Shown here: positions 6,855 through 15,683 of the stretch, in pieces
Numbering within the stretch: the stretch's first letter is position 1
Layout: every line of letters begins with the position of its first letter
Assembly: GCA_002720975.1 (NCBI GenBank)
Contig: PBIX01000102.1
Coordinates: forward strand, 1 to 34,418
DNA from: Planctomycetota bacterium
Lineage (GTDB): Bacteria; Planctomycetota; UBA1135; GCA-002686595
Reading direction: 5' to 3'
Length of the DNA stretch: 34,418 nt
Notes under the pieces: generated by a model
Database searches by the model: none
What the model was told of the DNA's origin: nothing
Seen by the model: the letters and a program-made list of their open reading frames with translations, nothing else
Made by a program: the position numbers and the translations under genes

Positions 6855-9596
6855 ATGCTAGCGGACGCCATCCTGCCCGACCCTCCGCCCCTGGATCTCC
6901 GTTTCCGCAGGGGGCTCAGCCTACTGCTGGTGGCCTGTGCCATCTCAGGCTGCGGGGCCCCACCACGACCGCCCCTTCCGGTCGGCGAGGATTTGCCTGA
7001 ACGCTTCGCGGATCTGACGCCCAAACCCTCGCGCAATCGATTCACCTTCGAAGGGCGAGAGAATCCTCCCCCGCCTCCACCCCCCACTCCCGGTTCGCGT
7101 GAGGATGAAGCAGCCCGCCCCGAGGCTACGCAGAGGCAGGCAGCCCTACGCATGCGCCTGCCTGAGAGCGAGTCCTTCGTCCTGCACGCCACCCTGCCCT
7201 TGCCGCAGGGATTGACGGCGGATGCCCTTCGCTTTGAAGTCCGCGATCAATCTGATGAGTCCACCTGGACGCGTGCCCAGGCTGAGATCGTCACCCGCTA
7301 CCCCACTGGCGAACCCGAGGTCATTGAGTTGGCCGCCCGACTCCAACGCCCCCAGGGGGGGCAGGCCGGCCAATGGCAGACCTTCGACGTCCGGGTTGCC
7401 GACCCACCGCTTCCCGGGACCCAACCCGGCGCGACCTGGGAGGACGGGGCATCATGGCCCGAGGCGCTCGAGCTGCGCTGCCGGGATGTCCATGGACACC
7501 TCTATCACGCACGCCTGGCCGGACCCCAAGCGCACCGAACCGTTCTGGCCTCGGGCGTGGCCTACGAGCGGATACGCCTGTACGCGACCCTTCTACCAGA
7601 CGCTGAGGCCGTCACCGCCGACCCGCCCGCCCTGCCACACCTCATGGGAGTGCACGCCTACCTCACCCGTCGGTCGGGGGACGAGCGCATTTCACTGGAC
7701 CTGAGAGTCAACAATGGCGCGACCTCCGGGTCCTCCGAACCGACAGCCAGCGAGTCCAATGCTGGAATCGTGTACTGGGATTCTCTGGAGCTGGTTCTAC
7801 CTCGGACCTGGAGCGCCTCCTCCCTTGTGCGCGATCCGTTCCTGGGAGAGAGTCGAAAGGATGGAGAGCACAGGGTCGTGCCCCTGGTCAAGCCCCTGCC
7901 CGGAGGCGCCCTGCACATGATGGGACCTCAGTCCCAGTTCCTACGGCGGCTGACCCTGCACAGCCCCAACTCCCAGGCCCCCCGCGACGAGCACCCATCG
8001 CTGTCCGGCCTCGCATTCTGTCAGGCTGGTCCCGGCATGTGGTCCTGGTGGAACCCGCAGACATCCCGCTACTTCCCCCAGCGCACCCCGCTGGCCCGCT
8101 GGGACACCTACAGGAGGAACGGACAGCTTGGCCAGGCCGCCCTGGAGGAGCGCATCCGCACCGAGGTTCACCGACTGCGCACGCTGCTGACCAGCGGCAA
8201 AGAGCAGCCCGGCCTACTGAGTGGCCCCCTCATGGGATGGGCCCACCCGCTGGGCGTGTCCATCCAGGGCATGACCGGCGGGTCTGGGATCGAACCCATC
8301 GTAGGCCAACGAACCGTTGCTGCCGCCGACGCCCGTGGGGTGGAGGCGCTGATGCTGCGGCACCGCATGCACGCCTGCCGGCAACCGGATGCGCAATGGA
8401 ACCGCCTGGGACAACCCGTTGGACCAGAGCTCTGGCGGGGCAAGAAGGAGCGCGTGCCCTTCGACTTCCGCACGAACGCCAACATGGTGCCGCGCGCCTT
8501 CAAGCTACCAGCGCGCGGTGGGCCAGCCGCCTCGGATCAGGTCGAGGCGGTCTACAAAGCCGGTCTGCGACCGCCCTACGATCGAGGAACACCAGCCAAG
8601 ACCGAGGGGCGTATCCCAGGGCAGAATGATGCGCTCCTAGCCTGGTGGCCCCACGACGGGCAACACATGGTGCGCTACACGTCCGCACCCAAGGCCTTGG
8701 TGTGGTTGGCCAATGACGCCCTCGCACGGGACTCCATCCTCCATGCCGCAGAGCTCTTCCACCTGGCCTTTCACGGCGGTCGACATGCCGTCGAGAGTTG
8801 GTCACCGGGGGCAACCCTGCGGGTCTACGAAGGACTAGCCGACAAGCATCCCGGACACGGACTACCCATCGGACGTGACCAGGCTTGGGGCATAGACGTG
8901 GCCTGCGCCGCCTACAGTTGCGCTGCGCCATCCTGGAGACAAGCGCACGACACCTGGTTGATTCGCATCGCCCAGCTCCTCCTCGACGGGGCCATGTCGA
9001 GCGGCATCGTCCAACGACAGGTCAACCCCAAAGTCCTCGGTGCTCGCCATGCGTCCAGCCAGACTTTTGAGTCCCACTTTCTTCTGCACGCCGAGCGCTG
9101 TTTGATTGAATCGGTTCTGGAAGGCGTGGACCCAGAGCGGTCCACGGCCTTGCTTCAACTACACCATCGGGCCCTTGATTTTCTGTACTGGGGCCCGGTC
9201 TGGAGCGACCCCCGTCCGACCCTACACAGTGAGACGCCCCTGGCCGGACCACGCTGGCACTTTGCCGTCGCCCCAAAGGAGGGCTTTGAAGCTGCCCCCT
9301 ACTGCGACGCTTCACGTTGGGGCGAGGACTACCTTCCCCGCGATGGACTGGACCTCGGCGTAGAGACCCGCTACGGCTGGGGGCCTCTACAGTACGCACT
9401 GAGTCGCCCCGCCAAAGGCGAAGCCGGGGGACTGGAGAGCCGCTATCTCACCCGAAGCCTGGATCTTGGAGTGCCCAGCCCTGACGTTCACTCTCGGGTC
9501 CGGGGCCTCTTCAGGAAGGCTGGAAAGGAGAGCAGTGATCATTCTGGCAGTTGGGCCGGTTATGTTGGAGTCCTGCAGAACCTGGGGGTCCTGTAG
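6855..9596 (+). CDS. Large lipoprotein of unknown function
   Basis: Encodes 913 residues that I do not recognise. The N-terminus is a lipoprotein signal: basic LRFRRG, hydrophobic LSLLLVACA, lipobox ISGC with the lipidated Cys near residue 34. A proline-rich linker follows (a run of seven Pro near residue 76). The middle (about 120-400) looks beta-rich. The C-terminal half (about 520-913) is rich in W, H and Y (LLAWWPHDGQHMVRYT, HLAFHGGRHAVESW, DQAWGIDVACAAY), with helical segments separated by aromatic motifs. That pattern suggests an alpha/alpha-barrel, as in some polysaccharide-active enzymes, but no catalytic signature is identifiable. The ATG at 6855 is the only start that keeps the complete signal peptide. 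The gene stands alone, divergent from the aminotransferase cluster. Confidence 0.82.
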   Translation: MLADAILPDPPPLDLRFRRGLSLLLVACAISGCGAPPRPPLPVGEDLPERFADLTPKPSRNRFTFEGRENPPPPPPPTPGSREDEAARPEATQRQAALRMRLPESESFVLHATLPLPQGLTADALRFEVRDQSDESTWTRAQAEIVTRYPTGEPEVIELAARLQRPQGGQAGQWQTFDVRVADPPLPGTQPGATWEDGASWPEALELRCRDVHGHLYHARLAGPQAHRTVLASGVAYERIRLYATLLPDAEAVTADPPALPHLMGVHAYLTRRSGDERISLDLRVNNGATSGSSEPTASESNAGIVYWDSLELVLPRTWSASSLVRDPFLGESRKDGEHRVVPLVKPLPGGALHMMGPQSQFLRRLTLHSPNSQAPRDEHPSLSGLAFCQAGPGMWSWWNPQTSRYFPQRTPLARWDTYRRNGQLGQAALEERIRTEVHRLRTLLTSGKEQPGLLSGPLMGWAHPLGVSIQGMTGGSGIEPIVGQRTVAAADARGVEALMLRHRMHACRQPDAQWNRLGQPVGPELWRGKKERVPFDFRTNANMVPRAFKLPARGGPAASDQVEAVYKAGLRPPYDRGTPAKTEGRIPGQNDALLAWWPHDGQHMVRYTSAPKALVWLANDALARDSILHAAELFHLAFHGGRHAVESWSPGATLRVYEGLADKHPGHGLPIGRDQAWGIDVACAAYSCAAPSWRQAHDTWLIRIAQLLLDGAMSSGIVQRQVNPKVLGARHASSQTFESHFLLHAERCLIESVLEGVDPERSTALLQLHHRALDFLYWGPVWSDPRPTLHSETPLAGPRWHFAVAPKEGFEAAPYCDASRWGEDYLPRDGLDLGVETRYGWGPLQYALSRPAKGEAGGLESRYLTRSLDLGVPSPDVHSRVRGLFRKAGKESSDHSGSWAGYVGVLQNLGVL

Positions 9597-9746
9597 CACG
9601 TCCCCTTCTGGGGCAATAGCCATAGCGCCCTCCCCGTCCCCCTCCAACGCCCTGGTACGCGCATGTACTAATATAGAGAAAGGCTCAGGCTCAGGAATAT
9701 CCGGTATCCTCACATTGGCCGTCATAACCCCAATCGCCAAATAGAC

Positions 9747-12113
9747 ATGCCCCTACAGCCCTACCTCATCCTGTTTGCTGCCGCTTCCATGGCGTGCCCA
9801 CTTCTCGCCAGTCAGGAGCCGCAGCCCTTCATGGGACAACCCGTGCCGGGCCTGTCAACCGGAGAGCGCAACCTGTTCCTCTTGGGACAGCTTGACTTCC
9901 TGACCCCGCTCACGACACAAGATGGATTGGGGCCCATTTTCAATGAACCTGCCTGTGCAAGTTGTCACAACCACCCCGGAGTGGGTGGCTCCGGCACGCG
10001 GGTAGTGACCCGCTTCGGAAAGGCCGCCAGCGGTGGAGCGCCTTTTGACCCCTTGGCAGGCCTGGGGGGCTCGCTGCTCCAGGACCAGTCCGAAGACCTG
10101 CAGTGCCGCGAAGTGGTGCCGCCGGAAGCGACCGTCACCGCCCTGCGCAAGACGCCCATCGCGTTTGGTAGCGGCCTGCTGAGCGAGGTGCTGGACGCAG
10201 ACATTGAAGCCAATGCTGTCAACCAACCTCCGGGCCTGTCGGGCTTCGTGAGCTACGTCGGCGACGCCACCCAACCCGGGGGCCCGCTGCGCCCTGCACG
10301 TTTTGGTTGGAAGGGTGACGCCCTGAACGCCATCGCGTTCTCCATCGGAGCCGGCCTCAACGAGATGGGTCTGACCTCACCTTTTGCGCCTACCGAGAAT
10401 GCACCCAATGGCGACCAGAACCTGCTGGCCGCCTGTGATTCGGTAGCAGACCCCGAAGACAAACCCGACGCCAATGGCATCACCCACGTGCAGCACTGGA
10501 CCACGTTCCAGCGCCTGCTCGCCGCGCCAGCTCAGACACCCCGCAGCGGCATGACGGGCGAGGTTGTGTTCAACACCGTGGGCTGTGCGGGCTGCCACGT
10601 ACGCGACTACGTCACCGGCGCCGCTGTCGAACCCAGCCTCTCTGGCGTGGCCATCAAGCTCTACTCCGACTTGCTCGTGCACGACATGGGTACTCTCGGC
10701 GACGGCATCGTCCAGGCCAACGCCAGCGAGACCCAGATGTTCACGCGCCCCTTGTGGGGCCTGGCACTACGTAACTCGTTCCTGCATGACGGGCGCATTG
10801 CCGGGGGCACGTTCCACGACCTGATGGTGGCCACAATCGCCGCCCACGACGGGGAGGGCGCGGCATCCCGAGACGCCTTCAACAACCTGCCTGCGGGCGA
10901 TCAGGCCGACCTGGTGGACTTCCTGCAGTCACTGGGGCAGACCGAGTTCGACTACGAGCTGGACAATGACCTGGATGAGTTCGACTGGTTCTTCCTCCAG
11001 CCCTGGCTGACCGGGCCGGGTGGCACAATTGGACCCGACGACGACCAGGCCATCGCCGACCTGGACGCCGATGGTGATTTTGACCTGACCGAGTTCGGCG
11101 CACTGCAACGCGCCTTCACGGGTCAGGTGGCGAGTCCCCCGCCAGCCCCCGAACCCGTCCAGACACTCCTCCACCTGAGTGTCCACTCAGGTGGCAACAC
11201 GGTGTGGGTCTCCCCCGGCGCACCATTCACCTATCAGGTGCGCGCCACGCTCTCCAATAAGCAAACCGACGGACTCGCCATGGTCAGCTTTGACCTGGCC
11301 TTCGACGGTGGAGCACTGGCCCCCGTCAGCCCCCCCCAGGACGGGAGCATGAGCCAGTTCGTAAGCCCCAGCGGCCTGTGCAACCCGGCCGGCTTTGGCG
11401 GCACGCCCATTGCGGGTACCCTGATCCAGGTGGGTGGTGCCATGAACACGATTGCCAACACTTTCGCACCGACGCCTTCGGGCACCGTGGTTGGGAACGT
11501 CGCCCAACGCGGCTCCTGGGCTACGCTGGCAACCGGAACCGCGGTGGCGCCGAGCACACCTGGCACCTACACGTTGCACCTGACCAACCCCGTGGGTAAC
11601 GCCCTCCAGAAGAACGTCAGCGGTGGAGCCTTCTCCCCCGTCGTTGCCTTGGGAACCGGAACCGTCCGCGAGCTGACCGTGGTCGTGGAGGCCTGCGCGC
11701 CATCCAACTACTGCACCTCCAAACCCAGCTCTTCGGGCTGCAACCCGCTCATGCAGTGGAAGGGCCGACCCTCCGCATCGGGCCCCAACAAGTTCCACCT
11801 GCGCGCCAGCGCGGTCCAAGGTGGCGAGGCAGGCCTGTTCCTGTTCAGCCTGACCCCAGGCAATACGCCGTTCTACGGGGGAACGCTGTGCGTCGGAGGC
11901 AGCATCAAGCGTACACTCGTGAGCACAACCGGAGGCACCAAGGGCCTCTGTGATGGGAGCCTGGACTTCCACATGACTCAAGGCTTCATGGCCGCACGCG
12001 GACTCACCCCCGGCACCATCGTGTACGCCCAGGGCTGGTTCCGCGACACCTTACAGACGGACGGTACCGGAGTCGGCCTGACCGACGCAATCAGCTTCAC
12101 CATCTGCCCCTAG
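9747..12113 (+). CDS. Exported di-haem thiol-oxidoreductase-like protein with EF-hand/dockerin-like and C-terminal surface module
   Basis: Encodes 788 residues with a signal peptide (MPLQPYLILFAAASMAC..., cleavage near LAS-QE). Residues about 35-400 match the DUF1111 di-haem oxidoreductase family: haem-c sites CASCH (70-74) and CAGCH (280-284), plus the conserved LRNSFLHDGRI (about 342) and LPAGDQADLVDFLQSLGQ. An EF-hand/dockerin-like calcium loop DLDADGDFDLTEF follows (438-450). Next is a beta-rich, cohesin-like region (about 475-640, LLHLSVHSGG...MVSFDLAFDGG). The last 135 residues form a module with paired cysteines (NYCTSKPSSSGC, GGTLCVGG) ending GLTDAISFTICP. Related modules end the proteins at 12138-13946 and 17828-19219. 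It would act as a periplasmic or surface electron-transfer protein. Its partners are unknown; the 24-base gap to the next gene suggests co-transcription. Confidence 0.88.
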   Translation: MPLQPYLILFAAASMACPLLASQEPQPFMGQPVPGLSTGERNLFLLGQLDFLTPLTTQDGLGPIFNEPACASCHNHPGVGGSGTRVVTRFGKAASGGAPFDPLAGLGGSLLQDQSEDLQCREVVPPEATVTALRKTPIAFGSGLLSEVLDADIEANAVNQPPGLSGFVSYVGDATQPGGPLRPARFGWKGDALNAIAFSIGAGLNEMGLTSPFAPTENAPNGDQNLLAACDSVADPEDKPDANGITHVQHWTTFQRLLAAPAQTPRSGMTGEVVFNTVGCAGCHVRDYVTGAAVEPSLSGVAIKLYSDLLVHDMGTLGDGIVQANASETQMFTRPLWGLALRNSFLHDGRIAGGTFHDLMVATIAAHDGEGAASRDAFNNLPAGDQADLVDFLQSLGQTEFDYELDNDLDEFDWFFLQPWLTGPGGTIGPDDDQAIADLDADGDFDLTEFGALQRAFTGQVASPPPAPEPVQTLLHLSVHSGGNTVWVSPGAPFTYQVRATLSNKQTDGLAMVSFDLAFDGGALAPVSPPQDGSMSQFVSPSGLCNPAGFGGTPIAGTLIQVGGAMNTIANTFAPTPSGTVVGNVAQRGSWATLATGTAVAPSTPGTYTLHLTNPVGNALQKNVSGGAFSPVVALGTGTVRELTVVVEACAPSNYCTSKPSSSGCNPLMQWKGRPSASGPNKFHLRASAVQGGEAGLFLFSLTPGNTPFYGGTLCVGGSIKRTLVSTTGGTKGLCDGSLDFHMTQGFMAARGLTPGTIVYAQGWFRDTLQTDGTGVGLTDAISFTICP

Positions 12114-12137
12114 TAACACAGCGCCCTCTAGACACCC

Positions 12138-13946
12138 ATGCTCCAAACCCATAAGCCAACCGCCATGGTAAGACCCCTCGCCCTCCTCATCTGCGCCGGC
12201 CTCACAGCCCAACTCACCCACGCCCAGATCGGCTGGGCCAGCTTCACCAAGGACAACAGCCGACTCAATGCGAGCAGCGGCTCGGTGATGAACGACAGCG
12301 AAGAGAAAGACTACGCCTGGGGCGACCTGGATCAGGACGGCTGGACTGACCTGGTCATCGTGCGCAAGACCCCGTACACCAACCCCGGGGGCAAGGTCAA
12401 CGTGCTGCTCATGAACGAGGGCGGCGTCCTCACCGACCGCACGGCGCAGTATGCCGCGAACTCAAGCATCGCGGGCGACAACGGATTCAAGACGGGAACG
12501 AATGACCGTGATGTAGCCATCGCGGACGTCAATGGAGACGGCTGGCTGGACGTGATCACCGCTGCCGCGATCGCCCCCAATCAGCCCAAGCATATCTCCC
12601 ACCCGCGCGTCTACATCAACCAAGGTGACATGGGCGGTACCTGGATGGGGCTACGCTATGAGGACGCGCTCATTCCGGATTTTGGGACCTTCCCCAACTT
12701 CTGTGCCGTGGCAGTTGGAGACCTCACCGGGGACGGCTTCCCCGACCTGTACTTTGCCCACTACGAGCAGTCCGCCCAGGTTGACCTCAATGACAAGCTG
12801 TTGGTGAACGACGGCACGGGCAGCTTCTCCGATGAGAGCAACGCGCGCATGACTTTCGCCATGCTGGATTCCAGCTTCGCGGTATCCGCCACGATCGCTG
12901 ACATGAATGGCGATGGACACAACGACGTCGTCAAGGACACGGCCCTGGGCTCCACCGGAGCTGCAGGCCCGAGAGTCATCATCGACTACAACAATCCTTC
13001 CAACGTGGGCTTTTTCAGTATCTACGACGAGGCCTACTCCGGCGCCCCCTACCACGCCAACGTGGGCGACCTCAACAAGGACGGCAAGCTGGACATGGTC
13101 ATCAGTGACGATGCCGCCGACCGCTACCTGCTCAACAAGGGCAACGATGCCCTGGGTCGAGTCAATTGGAGCGCTGCCTACACCTACAACACCGACGACG
13201 GATTCGGAAGTAACAACATCATCCGCGACCTGAACAACGATGGATGGGGCGATGTTCTGATCTGCGATGTGGACGTCGACATCCCCGGTTGCAGCAGACG
13301 TATGCACGTGTACCACAACAAGGGCGGCAGCGTAGGCGGAAACGTCACCCTGAAGGAAGAGTCCGGTGGCGGCTATACGGGCCTGACAGGCATCACCACC
13401 AGCGATCTGGTTGGAATGCATGACGTGGCCGTCTTCGATGTGGATAACGATGGCGACCTCGACCTGGTGCTCGGAGACTGCAACGGTACAAACCTGTTCG
13501 TCAATGACCTCAACCAACCCGGAGGTCCCATCGGAACGAACTACTGCGGACCTGCCGTCCCGAACTCCAGTGGATTCCCGGCGGTAATGGGCGCAACGGG
13601 ATCTGATCAGGTAGCCGCGAACGACGTCACGCTTACTGCCTCGATACTGCCAACCAATCAATTTGGCTACTTCCTGACCTCCCAGACCGCTGGCTTCATC
13701 GCCAACCCCGGGGGCGCCCAGGGCAACCTCTGCCTGGGCGGCACGATGGGGCGCTACTCGGCCTTCCTGCAGAACTCCGGTAGTGCGGGCTCCTTCCAGT
13801 TGACGATTGACCTGACCAACATGCCGCCCCCAGCCCAATCCAGCGTCCTGCCCGGGGACACCTGGAACTATGTGGCTTGGTTCCGCGACAAGAACCCGAC
13901 CAACACGAGTAACTTCACGGACGGCCTGTCAATCTTGTTCCTCTAG
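12138..13946 (+). CDS. Exported FG-GAP/VCBS beta-propeller protein
   Basis: Encodes 602 residues, exported (hydrophobic VRPLALLICAGLTAQL, likely cleavage after THA). A second Met at residue 10 (base 12165) would also give a good signal peptide. Seven calcium-binding FG-GAP/VCBS motifs of the form D-x-x-x-D-G-x-x-D are visible: DLDQDGWTDL, DVNGDGWLDV, DLTGDGFPDL, DMNGDGHNDV, DLNKDGKLDM, DLNNDGWGDV and DVDNDGDLDL. That count fits one seven-bladed, integrin-alpha-like propeller. The last 135 residues carry the C-terminal module seen in the neighbouring exported proteins (GNLCLGG, WNYVAWFRDKNP, FTDGLSILFL). FG-GAP propellers usually mediate adhesion or ligand binding; no catalytic residues are visible. 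It follows the di-haem protein by 24 bases. Confidence 0.88.
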   Translation: MLQTHKPTAMVRPLALLICAGLTAQLTHAQIGWASFTKDNSRLNASSGSVMNDSEEKDYAWGDLDQDGWTDLVIVRKTPYTNPGGKVNVLLMNEGGVLTDRTAQYAANSSIAGDNGFKTGTNDRDVAIADVNGDGWLDVITAAAIAPNQPKHISHPRVYINQGDMGGTWMGLRYEDALIPDFGTFPNFCAVAVGDLTGDGFPDLYFAHYEQSAQVDLNDKLLVNDGTGSFSDESNARMTFAMLDSSFAVSATIADMNGDGHNDVVKDTALGSTGAAGPRVIIDYNNPSNVGFFSIYDEAYSGAPYHANVGDLNKDGKLDMVISDDAADRYLLNKGNDALGRVNWSAAYTYNTDDGFGSNNIIRDLNNDGWGDVLICDVDVDIPGCSRRMHVYHNKGGSVGGNVTLKEESGGGYTGLTGITTSDLVGMHDVAVFDVDNDGDLDLVLGDCNGTNLFVNDLNQPGGPIGTNYCGPAVPNSSGFPAVMGATGSDQVAANDVTLTASILPTNQFGYFLTSQTAGFIANPGGAQGNLCLGGTMGRYSAFLQNSGSAGSFQLTIDLTNMPPPAQSSVLPGDTWNYVAWFRDKNPTNTSNFTDGLSILFL

Positions 13947-13958
13947 GTGTGCCGAGGG

Positions 13959-13981
13959 GCCTGGGATAATGGACCCCAGGC
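13959..13981. terminator. Hairpin after the FG-GAP gene
   Basis: GCCTGGG (13959-13965) pairs perfectly with CCCAGGC (13975-13981) around a 9-base loop, 12 bases after the stop of the FG-GAP gene. No T-run follows, so this is a hairpin in terminator position and not a proven intrinsic terminator. Bases 13982-14018 lead to the next gene. Confidence 0.4.
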
Positions 13982-14018
13982 ACTTGACGTGCTCGCAGGA
14001 GTGCGTTGACCTCGCAGC

Positions 14019-14780
14019 ATGGAGTTACAGCCCTCATCTGAACCACCGGTGCTTCGCATTGCAGCGTGGTCGGGCCCCCGCAATGTGTCCACCGCTCTCA
14101 TGCGGTCCTTTGATTCGCGCTCGGATACGCAGGTGTGCGACGAACCCCTCTATGCGCACTACCTGAAGGCGACCGGCTTGCCCCACCCCATGGCTGAGCA
14201 GATCCAGGCGGAGCATGAGTGTGACCTGGGCAAAGTCGTGCACTGGCTCACAGAGTCCGTGGAAGGAGGCGCGCGAGTCTTCTACCAAAAGCACATGGCT
14301 CACCACCTGCTCGACGACATGCCCCGGGGCTGGATCGCCAGCCTCAAGAACATCTTCCTGATCCGCAAGCCAAGGGCCATGCTCCCCTCCCTGCTCAAGA
14401 TCATCCCGGGATCTGGCCTCATGGATACCGGCCTCCCGCAGCAGGTGGAGCTCTTCGACCAGGAGGCTCAGCGCACGGGCTCCCCCCCTCCAGTGATTGA
14501 CTCGGCCGATCTCCTGCGCAACCCGCGAGCCATCCTTGGTGCCCTTTGCGAGGCCCTGGAGCTCGAGTTCAACGAGGCCATGCTGAGCTGGCCCCGGGGC
14601 CTGCGCTCCACGGATGGATGCTGGGCTGAGGCCTGGTATGGCAATGCCCTGGATTCCACCGGCTTCGCCCCATACAGACCAAGCACAGCAACCCTACCGG
14701 ACGATCAGCTCGACCTTCTGGGGCAGTGTGAAGAACTCTATGAGCTTCTGGCTCCCCACCGACTACGATCTCAAGCATGA
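14019..14780 (+). CDS. Sulfotransferase-like P-loop protein
   Basis: Encodes 253 residues. The N-terminal WSGPRNVSTALMRSF (about 17-31) is the 5'-phosphosulfate (PAPS-binding) loop of a small sulfotransferase-like family. CDEPLYAHYLKATGLPHP and RVFYQKHMAHHL, conserved in that family, follow. IFLIRKPRAMLPS is the expected position of the 3'-phosphate-binding Arg/Ser. No signal peptide or membrane helix is seen, so it is cytoplasmic. The ATG at 14019 is the first start, and its stop overlaps the next gene by four bases (ATGA). The family is commonly found next to class-IV aminotransferases, as here. The acceptor is unknown, and true sulfotransferase activity is an inference from the fold. Confidence 0.82.
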   Translation: MELQPSSEPPVLRIAAWSGPRNVSTALMRSFDSRSDTQVCDEPLYAHYLKATGLPHPMAEQIQAEHECDLGKVVHWLTESVEGGARVFYQKHMAHHLLDDMPRGWIASLKNIFLIRKPRAMLPSLLKIIPGSGLMDTGLPQQVELFDQEAQRTGSPPPVIDSADLLRNPRAILGALCEALELEFNEAMLSWPRGLRSTDGCWAEAWYGNALDSTGFAPYRPSTATLPDDQLDLLGQCEELYELLAPHRLRSQA

Positions 14781-15679
14781 AGCAGTCCTTCAACGAAGCC
14801 AATCGCAACCTACAGATCTGGGTGGGCGGAGGCCTCCTCCACCGGGACGAGGCCAAGGTCAGCGTTTTTGATTCCCTCGTCCAGGGTGGAGATGGCTGCT
14901 GGGAGGGCCTGCGGCTCTATGACGGCAGGATATTCAAGCTGGATCAGCACCTGCAGCGCCTACGCCACTCCGCATTGGCCCTCGCCTTTGCGGAGATTCC
15001 CGACAACACCCAGATCCTTGACGCCATCCGCCAGACCCTCGAGGCCAACCAGATGCGGGATGGGGTTCACATCCGCTTGACTCTGTCGCGGGGAACCAAG
15101 ATCACCTCGGGCATGGACCCCCGACTCAACCAGGCGGGCCCGACCCTGATCGTCCTTGCGGAACACAAAGCCCCGGTCTACGACAAGACAGGCCTGAGCC
15201 TGGTGAGCTCCTCTCTGCGTCGCTTCCCTGCCGACTGCCTCGACCCCAAGATCCACCACAACAACCTCTTGCAGTCCATCCTGGCCAAGGTCGAGGCCAA
15301 CGCCTCGGGCGCAGATGATGCGCTGATGCTCGACATCAATGGTTTTGTGGCCGAGACCAACGCTACGCACATCTTTGGCGTCAGCGAAGGAAAGCTGTTC
15401 ACCCCAACCACCCGCGCCTGTCCTGAGGGCGTCACGCGCGCAACGGTGCTGGAAATCTGCGCGAGTGAGGGGATTGAGGCCGAGGTGCGCTCCGTCTCAC
15501 AAGCCGAGCTGTACAGGGCCGACGAGGTCTTCTGTACGGGCACGATGGGCGAGCTGGCGTCGGTAGCCCACATCGACGGGCGGCCGATAGGGTCGACAAC
15601 GCCCGGCCCGCTGAGCACCCGGCTCAGCGAGCTGTACGCCGCTCGCACGGCAAGTGAAGGCACACAGATCGTGACCTAG
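14777..15679 (+). CDS. Class-IV (branched-chain/D-amino-acid type) aminotransferase
   Basis: Encodes 300 residues, a PLP fold-type IV enzyme. Visible are IWVGGGLLHRDEAKVSVFDS (about 14-33), GDGCWEGLRLYDGRIFKL (about 39-55), the phosphate-binding Arg in HLQRLRHSA (about 61), the PLP lysine K158 in DPKIHHNNLLQSI, and GFVAETNATHIFGV with Glu193. Glu193 stacks on the cofactor nitrogen in BCAT enzymes, and these positions agree closely with IlvE numbering. TPEG-like ACPEGVTRATVLE and CTGTMGEL complete the fold. It may act on branched-chain amino acids, D-amino acids or an aminodeoxychorismate-like substrate. The ATGA overlap with the sulfotransferase-like gene implies a coupled role. The stop lies 4 bases from the convergent stop of htpG. 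Confidence 0.9.
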   Translation: MKQSFNEANRNLQIWVGGGLLHRDEAKVSVFDSLVQGGDGCWEGLRLYDGRIFKLDQHLQRLRHSALALAFAEIPDNTQILDAIRQTLEANQMRDGVHIRLTLSRGTKITSGMDPRLNQAGPTLIVLAEHKAPVYDKTGLSLVSSSLRRFPADCLDPKIHHNNLLQSILAKVEANASGADDALMLDINGFVAETNATHIFGVSEGKLFTPTTRACPEGVTRATVLEICASEGIEAEVRSVSQAELYRADEVFCTGTMGELASVAHIDGRPIGSTTPGPLSTRLSELYAARTASEGTQIVT

Positions 15680-15683
15680 GGGC

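Noticed and set aside
11187-11981. 264-codon minus-strand open frame
   Set aside because: Antisense shadow of the C-terminal half of the di-haem protein; no family resemblance.
12651-13838. 395-codon minus-strand open frame
   Set aside because: It mirrors the FG-GAP gene; the Val/Asp-rich pattern is the reverse reading of the repeated Asp/Asn/Gly codons.
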